Positions 1-60,979 of a stretch of 64,000 bases of DNA are shown here, one piece after another (within the stretch, counting starts at the first letter, position 1; each line of letters opens with the position of its first letter). The notes beneath the pieces are model-generated. The model had not been told where the DNA came from, ran no database searches, and worked only from the letters and a program-made list of their open reading frames with translations. The translations under genes were made by a program, and so were the position numbers. This DNA comes from Ridgeia piscesae (taxonomy: Eukaryota; Annelida; Polychaeta; Sabellida; Siboglinidae), in NCBI GenBank assembly GCA_025642075.2, contig JAODUO010000127.1, positions 346,001-410,000 on the forward strand, given 5' to 3'.

Positions 1-344
1 ACTAATCTGACTATCCATTGTTTCTATGTAAGCATGTTGTCTACAGGTTGCTTGAAACCATCAAGGCTGAGAGATAACTAAAAATCTTTGCCATAATAGT
101 GACTCTAGGAAAGATGAATGTTCTGTTCCATCCCCTAACGGTCTATGTGTGGGACATAGTTTGTCTTGGGACGCCGGTATATTTCAATTCAGAACAATCC
201 TTAACTGACACTTATACTAAATGCTTAACTAATAAAACGGCGGCTCTAAGCAATGTCTGCTCTAAGCCATAGTAATAGTAGTGTTACTCGTAGTGACACT
301 CTTTATAAAAATACAAACTGTTTTTGAAGCACAATAATTGCCAG

Positions 345-525
345 GGGGTGAGGACCATTTCACTAACATTGTTAAGAGCTCTAAAACCCAATTTCGCACT
401 TTAAAATCAATGGCGATCTCGAATACCTAAAAACTGTCACAACCATGGCGTACCAGTGGGACATTGTCACTAGTATGTCACGGAAATAGTAATGATAATG
501 GAAATTTTAGTTAACAAAACGTTTA
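345..525. repeat. Dispersed repeat, copy A (with 49715-49890)
   Basis: About 170 bases share long interrupted matches with 49715-49890, such as ACCATTTCACTAAC, GTTGTTAAGAGCTC or ATTGTTAAGAGCTC, and TCA.GGAAATAGT, in the same orientation. Family unknown. Confidence 0.6.
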
Positions 526-786
526 ATGATGAAATTCCCTTAAGAGTTCCTTATCCTGTGCTCTCACAAGTTGTGAAGTAAATAAAACAGTGATAAGTAA
601 CAAAATTGTTATTAACATCATTTTACATAATTCAATCAAATACTGTAGAAATCTATTTACTCCACAATATGTAATTATGACCAAACCCCCCCTCCCACCC
701 CTATGTAATGCTCAACATGTTTCAGGACTATACGAAGATATGTGACCACCCATAAAATCTGGATGTAAAATGACACCAAAACCAAC

Positions 787-33171
<32,385 letters not shown>

Positions 33172-33200
33172 TTCGGCTGACTTTGGTGTCTAAGGAAGCT

Positions 33201-33240
33201 ACGCATGCGCGTTAAGTGATTGCATTCCCATAATGCAGCG
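33201..33240. promoter_or_regulatory. Putative STKLD1-like promoter motifs (NRF1-like and ZNF143/Staf-like)
   Basis: At 33225-33240 TTCCCATAATGCAGCG matches 15 of 16 positions of the ZNF143/Staf consensus. At 33201-33210 ACGCATGCGC is close to the NRF1 palindrome. Both lie 30-70 bases upstream of the start codon and no TATA box is visible, which fits a TATA-less promoter. The role is inferred. Confidence 0.5.
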
Positions 33241-33594
33241 CAAATAAAACCGTGTCATTTTTCGACGGGGGAAACATGGTTCGTTGTTGCACGTTGGGCA
33301 AAATTATAACGTTACCATCAGACACATACTAATTTACAGTAACTGTAATTGTAATCTGGAAATGATTCATTTGTGGTTAAGGTATGCATCTGAAATGGAA
33401 TTCATAAATATACCTGCCAACAATATCGTATATTTTTATTTCGTCTCATAACCAGAAACACAACCACACTCATTTTTGTGATTGCGCTTCATTGGCGCGC
33501 GTCGAATACAAACTACTCAGCCTGATGACTGCTTACGTTTCGCAGTTTGCACCAGTCGACTCCTTTACACCTAACTGGACAGACGCCAAGTGAC
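33241..33594. other. 5' flank of the kinase gene, nothing further recognised
   Basis: Unique sequence upstream of the promoter motifs. No exon or element end supported. Confidence 0.4.
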
Positions 33595-33800
33595 ACACGC
33601 CCATTCGCCGATGCTCACACGCTCGAGCCCCGCCCTGCAGGCTTTAAATTTAATACTGAAGGTGATAAAGCTTTGTCACGCACCGCATCATATACACCTC
33701 CGGAATTATCTACTCCTAGCTACGCGTGCCCCAGACTGCGTCAATGCGTTCCAGAAACAACTGCAGACACTTCTATTTAAACTTGCCTTTTCTCTTTAAA
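33595..33800 (+). mobile_element. LINE reverse-transcriptase C-terminal remnant
   Basis: Two overlapping frames carry GDKALSRTASYTPPELSTP and APDCVNAFQKQLQTLLFKLA, the second matching the FKxxLKTxLFxLAF end of CR1/L2-type elements. Frameshifted relic. Confidence 0.6.
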
Positions 33801-33950
33801 TTATAAACATTTTGTTTTTGCAAAAATAAAAAACTTTCCCGGAAGACCTTAACATTTTAATGTCTATAAAATAAAATAAATTACACAAGGTTATAGACAC
33901 GTATAGACATGGAATAAATATTAAAGAAAATAATATGAATATTATATTTA

Positions 33951-33969
33951 AATATATATATATATTAAA

Positions 33970-34018
<49 letters not shown>
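33951..34018. repeat. (TA)n microsatellite
   Basis: TA run in the intergenic region. Confidence 0.9.
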
Positions 34019-34019
<1 letters not shown>

Positions 34020-34349
34020 CATTTTAATAATGATATTTTTTAAAGTTTTATTCTTTTTAAATGTATTTCTTTTAGTATGTATGTATACTGTGGTGGAAAT
34101 AAAAGCATTATTATTTATTTACTAATAATACTAATCTTCCGTTGGCTCATCAATAGCGTTTCCGCACTGTCTTAATTAGGGCAGTGTCCTGACCCTTCTT
34201 TTTTGTTAACCTATTGTCATTATATCATGTATACAGAACGTTTATGTATTCGTTTTTGTGTGTGACATGTATGTATTGTACAATGTACGAGTAAAAAAAA
34301 AAATTTTCTTCGTTCTCTGACTTTTCCCACCATCTGGTGTCGTCCGTAT

Positions 34350-34686
34350 AGACAAAGGCAAGTTCTTATATAGCGCAGTATCCAGTCCTCAGGACCGTTC
34401 AAAGCGCTTTACACTTTACGTCCCGGGCAGAACTGTTCACTCAGACACCATCTCGGCTACTCTGGGAAGCACCCAGCCACATGCTATAATAAATGCGCGA
34501 AGGCTGCTTGTACAGATATCCACCAGTGCCTATAGCCAGGTACTCATTTATACAGCTGAGTGAACTGGAGCAACGTAGAGTGAATAAACTTGCCCACAGT
34601 TTTAACACTGCAGCACAGGATTCGAACCCGGGTTCTCGTAGTCGAGAGTCCGAAGCTCTACCCCTGAGTCATTGCGCTGGCAATTC
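34350..34686 (-). mobile_element. tRNA-derived SINE
   Basis: Read on the minus strand, the head at 34686 has an A-box-like segment CTCAGGGGTAGAGC and a perfect B box GGTTCGAATCC, then a body ending TGCGCTATATAAGAACTT. It aligns with the copy at 40938-41215, so it is a dispersed SINE and not a functional tRNA gene. Confidence 0.8.
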
Positions 34687-34770
34687 CCTTTCTCCACGCC
34701 GCTCCATCCATCACCTCATCTATCTCATACCCAAGACACGTCTCTTGTGTATGTCTGTGATAGTCCTCTC

Positions 34771-35280
34771 CTTCTCCTTTTCCTCCTTCTCCTTCTCCTT
34801 CTCCTTCTCCTTCTCCTTCTCCTTCTCCTTCTCCTTCTCCTTCTCCTTCTCCTTCTCCTTCTCCTTCTCCTTCTCCTTCTCCTTCTCCTTCTCCTTCTCC
34901 TCTCCTTCTCCTTCTCCCCTTCCCCTTCCCCTTCCCTTCCCTCCTTCCCTTCCCTTCCCCCTTCTCCTTCCCTTCCTCTCCTTCCCTCCTTCCCTTCCCC
35001 TTCCCTTCCCCTTCCCCTTCCCTTCCCCTTCCCCTTCCCCTTCCTCCCTTCCCTTCCCCTTCCCTCCCTTCCCATTCCCCTTCCCCTTCCCTTCCCTTCC
35101 CTTCCCTTCCCTTCCCCTTCCTTCCCTTCCCCTTCCCCTTCCCCTTCCCCTTTCCCTTCCCTTCCTTCCCCTTCCTTCCCTCCCTTCCCTTCCCTTCCCT
35201 TCTCCCTTTCCCTTCCCCTTCCCCTTCCCCTTCCCCTTCCCCTTCCCCTTCTCCTTCTCCTTCTCCTTCCTTCTCCTTCT
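34771..35280. repeat. Polypyrimidine tract (CTTCTC)n / (CCCTTC)n
   Basis: About 510 bases almost without a purine on the plus strand. The 200-300 residue frames over it are artefacts. Confidence 0.95.
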
Positions 35281-35750
35281 TAGTACGTCTTTATTTAGCA
35301 GCCTTCTTACTATGCGTTCCTCTTCTTATCTCCTATTATTTCAGTCGTTTCTCGGTTATAGGTTTTGGATGCCTGTGTCACTCTCGCTGTTCCTCTAATT
35401 AATAATTGTTTTGGGGCTTAGCTTAGATTTGTATAGCCCGGTGTCCTTCATGCCGCCAACCACAGCTATTTAAGCGATGAACCTAGCCTACAGCTCCCAT
35501 GTACCACCAACCTGTGGAACAGCAGGCGATTTGAGGTCAGAGTTGTCTTTCTATTAGACCGACTACCTGACGAGATTAACAAGCTGGGTCTGCCCGGGTT
35601 TAAAACAAAGTTGTCCTTCTCCTGTGGTCAGTTGGGTCCACGGCACCTTCTTCTGTTGTAACAGTTTTGAACCCTGATACTAAGGGCTTCCCCCACCTGA
35701 CACCCAGAGGACGCGCCACTACGCTGGTTACCCACTGGGAGACTACTACA
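35281..35750. other. Intergenic sequence, not recognised
   Basis: A GC-moderate block between the polypyrimidine tract and the triplet repeats. No domain, RNA or element boundary could be supported. Confidence 0.4.
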
Positions 35751-36077
35751 CAACAACAACAACAACAGCACACAACATCAACGAACGCTACAAGCAACAC
35801 ACTGCTATCTAACATACACGCCTAACAACAACTAACACGCAACAACTGACAACAAGCAACAACAACAACTGCACACAGCACACAGCACAACAACACACAC
35901 AACTGCTCAACGCACTAGCACTACTGCTACTACTAAGCCACACAGCTACTGCTAACATAGCATAGCAACATGCACTACATACAGCTACTACTGCTACTGC
36001 TACTGCTACTGCTGCTGCTGCTGCTACTGCTACTGCTACTGCTGCTGCTACTGCTGCTGCTACTGCTACTGCTACTG

Positions 36078-36136
<59 letters not shown>

Positions 36137-36179
36137 ACTCTCTACTGCTACTGCTACTCTCTGCTACTCTACATCTGCT

Positions 36180-36250
<71 letters not shown>

Positions 36251-36383
36251 GCTGCTGCTGCGGCTACCTAATATAATAATAATAATAATAATAATATAAT
36301 AATAATAATAATAATAATAATATAATACTAATGATAATAATAATAATAATAATAATAATATATAATATAATAATAATATATAC

Positions 36384-36481
<98 letters not shown>

Positions 36482-36535
36482 GCAACAGCAACAGCAAACA
36501 ACAACAACAACAACAATTAGAAGAAGACGATTAAG
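35750..36535. repeat. Triplet repeats: (CAA)n, (CTG/CTA)n, (TAA)n
   Basis: CAA-rich to 35860, TGC/TAC triplets 35981-36180 with an uninterrupted CTG stretch near 36081-36135, CTA from 36180, then TAA from 36270 to 36478. Predicted poly-Leu, poly-Ile and poly-Asn frames are artefacts. Confidence 0.95.
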
Positions 36536-37221
36536 TGTTATAATAATAATAATACTTATTATTATTATTATTACTACTACTACTATAGTAACAATAATGA
36601 TTATTATTGTTATTATTATTACTATACTACTAATACTGCTAAAATTATTAGTATTGCCTTTGTGGTAATACCACACTACATAGTAACATGTAATATGATT
36701 GTATAATATAACATGAAAGACAATGGAAAAATGCAATCTTGCTTGTATTCCCTTATTTACTTAAATGTAATAATGTGGACATTGTGAAGACATTCACAAT
36801 TTCACAACGTTTGGAAGACGTCGCTCTGACGCAGTCATGGATCAGCTAAATTCTATTTTTATATTAATTTACACTTTAAAAAACAATATTTACTACACTT
36901 GTACTATTTAGCCACTATACGACGACAAAGCGTAGGCCTAATAGACGTATTATAAAAATAAAATATAATGCAATGTGGTCTATCGTGCTGGAGCAGTTAA
37001 GTTTTTGCGAAATGTAGTACTACTAAACCACATTAATCGGTCGATAGCGTTTGACAAATGGCTGGTTTTATTCGTCAATTGGTCGGTCGTTATAGAATTG
37101 ACCATGTCAGTAGCCTCTGTTACCTGACAGTCAACGTCTTCGTTATAACTCTGCATCTATATGCAACTGTTAATATATCTTCCCATTATGGTTTGCAGCT
37201 GCGACAATGGCAGACAATGAA

Positions 37222-37284
37222 GCATTCAATATTCAACTATGACATTCCATTCACAGAGTTAATAAATATGCACTATTGTTATGG

Positions 37285-37319
<35 letters not shown>

Positions 37320-37330
37320 ATTTATATATA

Positions 37331-37369
<39 letters not shown>

Positions 37370-37416
37370 ATATATATATATATTATATGTATATATATAA
37401 TGTATATACTATATAC

Positions 37417-37460
<44 letters not shown>

Positions 37461-37504
37461 ATACATGTATTATATATAATGTATGTATATATAATATATA
37501 TATA

Positions 37505-37554
<50 letters not shown>

Positions 37555-37619
37555 TATATAATAATAATATGCATATTATTAACTCTGTGAATGGAATGTC
37601 ATAGTTGAATATTGAATGC
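37222..37619. repeat. Inverted repeat with 50-bp arms around an AT core
   Basis: Arm 37222-37273 (GCATTCAATATTCAACTATG...) is almost perfectly complementary to 37570-37619; the 300 bases between are (TA)n-like. Confidence 0.85.
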
Positions 37620-37626
37620 ACCCAGC

Positions 37627-37711
<85 letters not shown>
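37627..37711. repeat. (TA)n microsatellite
   Basis: Uninterrupted TA run next to the inverted repeat. Confidence 0.95.
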
Positions 37712-37713
<2 letters not shown>

Positions 37714-38876
37714 ACAGGCGTATAGACCTTCAAAATGTTTATTCGAGTCGCTCTTATATCACTATTTTCAACTACCAAACGTGTAAAAAAATTGTTCGGA
37801 CATACTGCGTGATCATAATAAAAATCACCTACTCCTATAACCCGTAAAGATGTAAGGATTGTTGGGGTTTCCTTGACCGGTTCTTTCCCTAGCTTCACAG
37901 CCCTCTGGGAGTCGGAGAATGGAAATAACACCGAGTAAACGCTAACCCGTCAGAGTTTCTCTCCACTTCCTGACAGACCAAATACAAATGAACTTGACTG
38001 AGAAGAATTCAGCCACTCTGCGATAACTGTGCGAACTGGCACTCTTTCATACAGTTAAATGAATCCGTGCAATGTGGGTAGACCGGAAGTGTCCGCGGTT
38101 CGAAAGAGGAATTGAACCCGAAACTATCTCTCAAATAATCGTCCTATTCTCTAACACACCGGTCCGATACATGCCCCGTTTGGTTCTTGTTCAGGGTCAC
38201 GGTTTATTGCATGACTGCTTAGCAAAATATAAATCACAACATTGGACACATTTTACGACTAAGACAGACCATCTACAGCGGTTACGTTGATGGTCATGAC
38301 GTAAACTTTACAGATTGCAGCGTTTTCATTACATCCTTCATTTAGTTTATAAGCAACTTAAGTGTCCGTGCAAATGTTGTATCATTTTTATTAAGACGAC
38401 CTCATGTTTATAGAAAGAATTTACCGAAACGGCTTTGTTCGAAACGCGTTAATCAATTTATAGAGTCAACACCTGGAGAGTTACAGACGTTCTGAGACAT
38501 TAATACGGGAGCAAAACGATCAACATTACCACAAACGCGACCAACGTACAATAAAGCGCGCGTTTCAATACTTCAGTTGGACATAATATATCTACGTAAT
38601 AAGAGAAGCTCTGTGCTTGCGATTAACGACATTTGTCTGTATACGTAATCGGTCGTGAATAAAATTAATCGATCCGAACGGAACGCACGTCAATGGTGGT
38701 CTATGCCCCGGCGTAGGCCGTGGTTGTGGTGGCCGTAAATTTCATTTCGGAGTTCATATACGGTAAAAGTCGGACACGTTCGCCAGACGCCACAGTCAGT
38801 ATCGTGTCGTCGGTGTGGTGACATCGCAGTGGTTCTCCGTTGTCAGAAGACGCTGTCCGGACGTGATCGTAGCACA
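37712..38876. other. 5' flank of the CUB-protease gene
   Basis: Unique sequence, CpG-richer from about 38500. No TATA box could be placed with confidence, so the transcription start is unknown. Confidence 0.4.
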
Positions 38877-55543
<16,667 letters not shown>

Positions 55544-55672
55544 CGCCGCCGTGGAAGACGCCATGGTCATTAAACGATGCGGCCTACATGACCTTCAGGA
55601 ACAGTTCGCATTAGTTTATGCTATTGGAATTTAGTTTAATTTAATGAAATAAGTCTTGGACAGACGTTGCGG

Positions 55673-55678
55673 AATAAA
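55673..55678 (+). promoter_or_regulatory. Polyadenylation signal AATAAA of the CUB-protease gene
   Basis: AATAAA lies 130 bases after the stop codon and before a (TC)n microsatellite, the expected place for cleavage and polyadenylation. Confidence 0.65.
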
Positions 55679-55750
55679 CATGGTGAAATCAAATGTGTTG
55701 CAAATTCATGACATATGACATAAAACGCATCCGCCCTCTCTCTTACTCTT

Positions 55751-55751
<1 letters not shown>

Positions 55752-55848
<97 letters not shown>

Positions 55849-55869
55849 TATATACTTTCTTCTCTCGCT

Positions 55870-55939
<70 letters not shown>

Positions 55940-55940
55940 T
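55752..55940. repeat. (TC)n and (TA)n microsatellites
   Basis: TC run 55752-55845, second TC run and TA run to 55940, just after the protease polyadenylation signal. Confidence 0.95.
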
Positions 55941-56099
55941 CTCTCTCTCTGTCCGCGCGCATGTATGTGTTCCTGTATGTGTCTGGGTCTCAACGTTTCA
56001 ATGGAAACTTGCGAATCACCCCAACAGTCACGAATTCGCCCCCACAAAACACTACCTACCTTCTACAATATCCAACACCGGAGGTCTGAGAGAAATTGA

Positions 56100-57354
56100 T
56101 TTATAAATACCGTTCTGCATAAACATCGTCTCGATACTTTCCTTCTTCCTTGCCGCTGCAAGGATGCGGAACAACTTCCCAGCGTCGGTCATTTCAACCC
56201 AGACAGCGTGGCGTACAATTCAAAGTCAACAGCTACATGCAACTACTGCATCTCAGCCCTACACCAGGGACATTTAACTAGATGTGTAAATCTTGACACC
56301 AGGTACGGTTCCAAGCTGACATCATCGGTCCGTGATACCTACGACTGTGTGAAATGTCCTCGCCAAGAGAGGGTTATAGTGGACAGTAGAAAGCAGACAT
56401 TGACACTTAAAGTATCCACAATATTAGCATTACATCTCACTGATAGACTGTTATTAAAAGGGATAAACACTGGGCACATATTAAGAATAACAGTAACTAT
56501 ACGAAAACTGAGTTTTAAATTAAGACAACTGTATGGCTTGCCCATCTTAAAACACGGGCCTAAGCAAAAAGACCAAACAATAGTGCGTGAGATGCCACAC
56601 CGTCGTAAAACACGGACTTACATAAAACTAGTCAATACTCAACAGTACTTCAGATACTGAGTCGCTATAATTATACTTATATTTACATATATTTTTTTAA
56701 TTTTAAAAAAAAAAACCTTTTGAAAGACGTGATTACAAATACTACGTAGATTATAATACTTATATAAATGAATACCCGTTCTCACTGACGACTCTAAATA
56801 GGTGCTTGAATATGCTTCACAGAGAAGCCGAAATAATGTTCTATTGAACTGGTCTGCGGGGGGGGGTATGAAAGGACTATGAGCAATCCTGAGGATTGGA
56901 TACAGCGCTATATAAGAACTTGCCTTGTTATATACCAATTGTGTAAAGTCAACACTACACATGTGAAAAAGAAACATAGTTAATAAATATTCCAACAATA
57001 GTTTTATATGCGATACTTGCCTATCTAAGATATTTGTCGATTTTGTTTCATTGTCACATGGTTTCGTTGCTGCTTTGAATAGCAACCTTAAAACATTTTG
57101 ATATATATTTCGGTGATGGTGAGGGGCTTGGATAACATTTTTGAGTGGATCCTAAAATAAAATCAGTAGTAGTTATTATATGAAACACGTATCACCATAC
57201 TACTATAATGTATATCGAGAATGCTAGAGTTATTGACATATTATTTCTCACCCGAAACGTCGTTTTTTTATTTAAACATCAATAAGTAAGAAAAAGAAAT
57301 AAATTATTGTAAGTGAATGGAAACAGTAACATTGTAACATGTTGCTTTCAACAT
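56100..57354. other. Intergenic region between the convergent proteases, left part
   Basis: Apart from a SINE tail at 56862-56940 nothing is recognised. A 150-codon open frame at 56208-56660 has no domain I can name and no supporting splice or promoter context. Confidence 0.4.
56862..56940 (+). mobile_element. SINE 3' tail fragment
   Basis: CCTGAGGATTGGATACAGCGC followed by TATATAAGAACTTGCCTT matches the terminal 50 bases of the SINE at 34350-34686. Confidence 0.65.
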
Positions 57355-57359
57355 TAAGG

Positions 57360-57475
57360 GCCCAACGGTTGGTCACTCTGAGATCCATACACGTAAACGA
57401 ATCGACAAGTTGGAGATTGTTCAGAGACGAGGTATTCGTTTTGTAACAACATTATACCATAATTACATATGCCAT
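57360..57475 (+). mobile_element. LINE reverse-transcriptase remnant
   Basis: IHTRKRIDKLEIVQRRGIRF followed by VTTLYHN matches the WNPHTxxDIxxLExVQRRAARFV motif of non-LTR reverse transcriptases. Confidence 0.7.
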
Positions 57476-57630
57476 ATTGGAAACACTTGGTTGAAATCAA
57501 TCATATCATAAAGAGTAACGAGCAACTGACAAATTTGCACATATACAGACAGCTAACGTAGCACGGATATTGATATATTCAGCAGCAGTTGCGTAGCCTG
57601 GATTTTGCATTGGAAATACAATTCCAAAGT

Positions 57631-57635
<5 letters not shown>

Positions 57636-57691
<56 letters not shown>

Positions 57692-57868
57692 CCATGCCTG
57701 AATTGATTCCCATTGATCCATTAAAATAATTATGTTGTATTATATATTTCCATGCCCTGAACTGAATCCCATTGATCCATTAAAATAATTATGTTGTATT
57801 ATATATTTCCATGCCCTGAATTGATTCCCATTGATCCATTAAAATAATTATGTTGTATTGTATATTTG
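57636..57868. repeat. (TA)n followed by three copies of a 59-bp repeat
   Basis: Units contain ATTTCCATGCCCTGAA and CCCATTGATCCATTAAAATA; the first follows a (TA)n run directly. Confidence 0.9.
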
Positions 57869-59084
57869 TTGCAGTACAGTTCATGATTTAAATCCAGAAG
57901 TTTGAAATATTCTGAATGTTTTAATGTATACAAATAATGTTATCCATGTACAATTATTTGACTGCACTCTGTACTGTGGTTTTTACGGATTCCCTTCACT
58001 CAAAAAAGTCCGACATTCCTTGAGTATGCATCAGACGTATGACTATTTTCTTATTTAGAATTAGGTAGAAAAAAAATAAAATTAAGGTGGGTCAGAATGC
58101 GAATGGAACAGCCAGGCACTGTTGGTAAAAGGATAAGTAGTGCTACTAGCTCCCATTAGTCCCAGTAAACTTTGGGAGGTACTGGGATGGGGCTAGGGCT
58201 ACTAGACCGTACAGATCGTTTCAGTTCAGATGCTCGGTAGACGATAATATGGGTTTACCCAAAACAAAACCGACGTTCATCATAAGCATACCCGAGATAA
58301 ATACGTCGACTACCATATTTCTTCTTTCTATTAGCTTCTGGGCTCTTTCTGTGTCGTCGTTAGTAACTGTTTCCTCAGACTCTGTGACCCTACAGCAACT
58401 CTGTCTGATTAAAGTGTTGTGTTTGCTTACGGGGAAAGCTTGGCGCCTCACCTAGCGACCATGATTGTAACTACTCGCTCAAATAACAGCTTCGATCACC
58501 ACCAGGTGACTTGATGGTATGATTCCATATAGGGCCTCTAATCAATTTAGTAATGCTATAATGTGTATCGAGATACAAAGGAAATTTTGTGAATGTTTAC
58601 GTTGTCAACTGCAGTAATCCCTGGTGACTTTGGGATTGTGAATAAAACTCCTCAATAAGACTATATATAAGTGGCATAACCAGCTGATAACATGAACATG
58701 CGAACAAACTGCTTGTCGAAATTTATGGGTTCAGCGAGGGTCTTATTTAGTTGCACGAATTGACCTTTGTATATAACCAATAAGTACACTTACTTACTTA
58801 AGAAAAGAATGTAGTTTTGGTGTAGATAAAACCGTTTTCCTCATCCGATTAGCCTACCAGCAATAGATTTATTATACCACTGTGGCACAAACCCTTCTTG
58901 TTTGTTTTCGTGACGAAAGGATGGGTATAAATCACTCCATTATAGCTACAGTTCATTCACCTGTTTAAACGAGACGTATACAGTGGCGGCACCTGGTGGA
59001 TAAATCTGAGCAGTCTTTGTACAGAAAATAAATAGTGTGACTGAACGATTCTAAGAAAAGTGAAGATGTAATCTGGTTAGAAGT
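57869..59084. other. Intergenic, nothing recognised
   Basis: No exon, RNA gene or element end could be supported here. Confidence 0.4.
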
Positions 59085-59118
59085 AAGGATTGATTACCGC
59101 GCTATATAAGAACCGTTA
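59085..59118 (+). mobile_element. SINE 3' tail fragment
   Basis: GGATTGATTACCGCGC then TATATAAGAACC matches the SINE terminus only. Confidence 0.45.
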
Positions 59119-59800
59119 TTGTTAGCACACAAAGCAGGTGTTTACATGTTGAGTGCATTACCAAGAACTGTCAACAGTTTACCAATGAACTATTCTGCGC
59201 AGTTACGTTGTTGCGAAGTAAACATGTTTTTGCTTTTGAGCGATTTATGCCGCTTGACCTTATGCATTAAATTTAGTAAATTTCTTACGACGCAATTTTT
59301 TTGTTCCTTGATTTATCTACCGGTGCCGCAAGACATTTCTGTCATAATATATCAGTGATAAACTTGCTTTTGAGTTGGCTAGAAATTATGATCGTCTAGC
59401 GAGAATGGTGAATAAATAAGCTTTTTCTAACGTGGACATTGACGTAAAAGGAAGTTCACAATGAGAAGTAAATTCGTAAGTTGTCTATATACCGTTAATA
59501 TATATTCCTAACTTCCTAAGCAACGTCAGCAACAACGTTGTACGGTATAACCACTTAAACAACCATGGCGATGCATAACTTTAATATGACAGTATGTACG
59601 CTTTGTATCGACATTAATACCTATAGTACTCACAAGCACAGTTTTCAAACTAGTCAAAACTACCGCAATGAAAAAAAAAATATTATAAGTGAACTTAATT
59701 ATTCGTCAGAGTGCGCGCGTGTGCACGTGTAAACGTTTACCTGTGACCAGCTTTGTTGATTATTCTGTGACGTCACTATGACCGTCGAGTAGCCTAATCT

Positions 59801-59930
59801 AAATAGTGTGTGTGTGTGTGTGGTGTGTGTGTGCGTGTGCGTGTGCGTGTGCGTGTGCGTGCGCGTGCGCGTGCGCGTGCGCGTGCGCGTGCGCGTGCGC
59901 GTGCGCGTGCGCGTGCGCGTGCGTGTACGT
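59801..59930. repeat. (GT)n passing into (GTGCGC)n
   Basis: Strictly alternating purine-pyrimidine tract with CG in every unit between about 59855 and 59925, a classic Z-DNA-forming composition. Confidence 0.95.
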
Positions 59931-60507
59931 CCATTGTAACATTACAGCATTCAACTAAAATATATTCAAACTTCCCTGACAAAAAACACACCTACTACTC
60001 ACTATCTTTATAGCGGTCTTCTGGCACAAAGCAACTCTCGACCCTTTACAATAACTTACAATTACGTCTAAGAAGTAACTACACACTATAATACTATTTC
60101 TCAAGCATTCACTAAGTGGTTGGACCAAAAAAGCCAGTAATCTATTACCAAAACAAACCATAATTACTTCTACTTGAAATGAACTGATTAACCATAAACA
60201 TTTGTAGAATACGCCAGTAACATCTTTCTTTCCTTCAAAGTGCTGACTGTTTGTTTTAATTCACATTTTAATACACAAATATTCAGTCATTAATGGGTAG
60301 GATAGTGATTCCGTGTGATGTTTGATCCAATATGCTCATGTAATGGTGACTGCTGACTCGATCATTGGAATATGGTTTGTCTGTAAGTCAGTTTCACAAA
60401 CAAACACGAATTAAAACATATATAGGATAAATACAATAAAGTATTTTAATATAATAATACAACACAATGGCTGGAACTAAGATGCCTACAGGTGATAACT
60501 AAATAGG

Positions 60508-60509
<2 letters not shown>

Positions 60510-60562
<53 letters not shown>

Positions 60563-60723
60563 TATATATATATATATATACATATAACGTTACATATATA
60601 TAATATAATAACTATTAGTATAATATTATATATTACACATAATGTATGTAATATATATATGCATATATATATATCATGCATATATTAACAAATATATTTA
60701 TATATATATATATATATATATAT

Positions 60724-60775
<52 letters not shown>
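60510..60775. repeat. (TA)n microsatellite, interrupted
   Basis: AT-only sequence with short breaks, 200 bases beyond the putative end of the minus-strand protease gene. Confidence 0.95.
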
Positions 60776-60780
<5 letters not shown>

Positions 60781-60971
60781 GAACAATACTCGTGATGTAA
60801 AAGTAATATAATATTTATGCAAATAAGCATACATGTTTTCAACAACATATTAATAGCTAATGTCTAAGCTAATAATATAAATTCAGTTAAAGAAAAAAAT
60901 GCCCCTAGGTATGTCGTTGGTCGCTTCTTCTTGTGATACAGTCACCACGAAGCCTTGTCAGCGTATGAATG

Positions 60972-60979
60972 TCAAACGC
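60972..60979 (-). CDS. Second protease: possible terminal exon (SV-stop)
   Basis: A good acceptor, TTTGATTTTTCTAG, followed by GCGTTTGA completes the split codon as Ser, then Val and stop. The paralogue also ends with a tiny terminal coding exon. No clear AATAAA follows, so this is tentative. Confidence 0.35.

Noticed and set aside
34610..34690. Possible tRNA gene on the minus strand
   Set aside because: It has a B box and an A-box-like segment but does not fold into a full cloverleaf by eye, and it continues into a body shared with 40938-41215, so it is a SINE head.
34493..35398. 301-residue Ser/Phe-rich frame
   Set aside because: It runs through a SINE and a polypyrimidine tract.
56208..56660. 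150-codon plus-strand frame after the protease gene
   Set aside because: No recognisable domain, no exon-like borders, and composition like the surroundings. Left as unexplained intergenic sequence.
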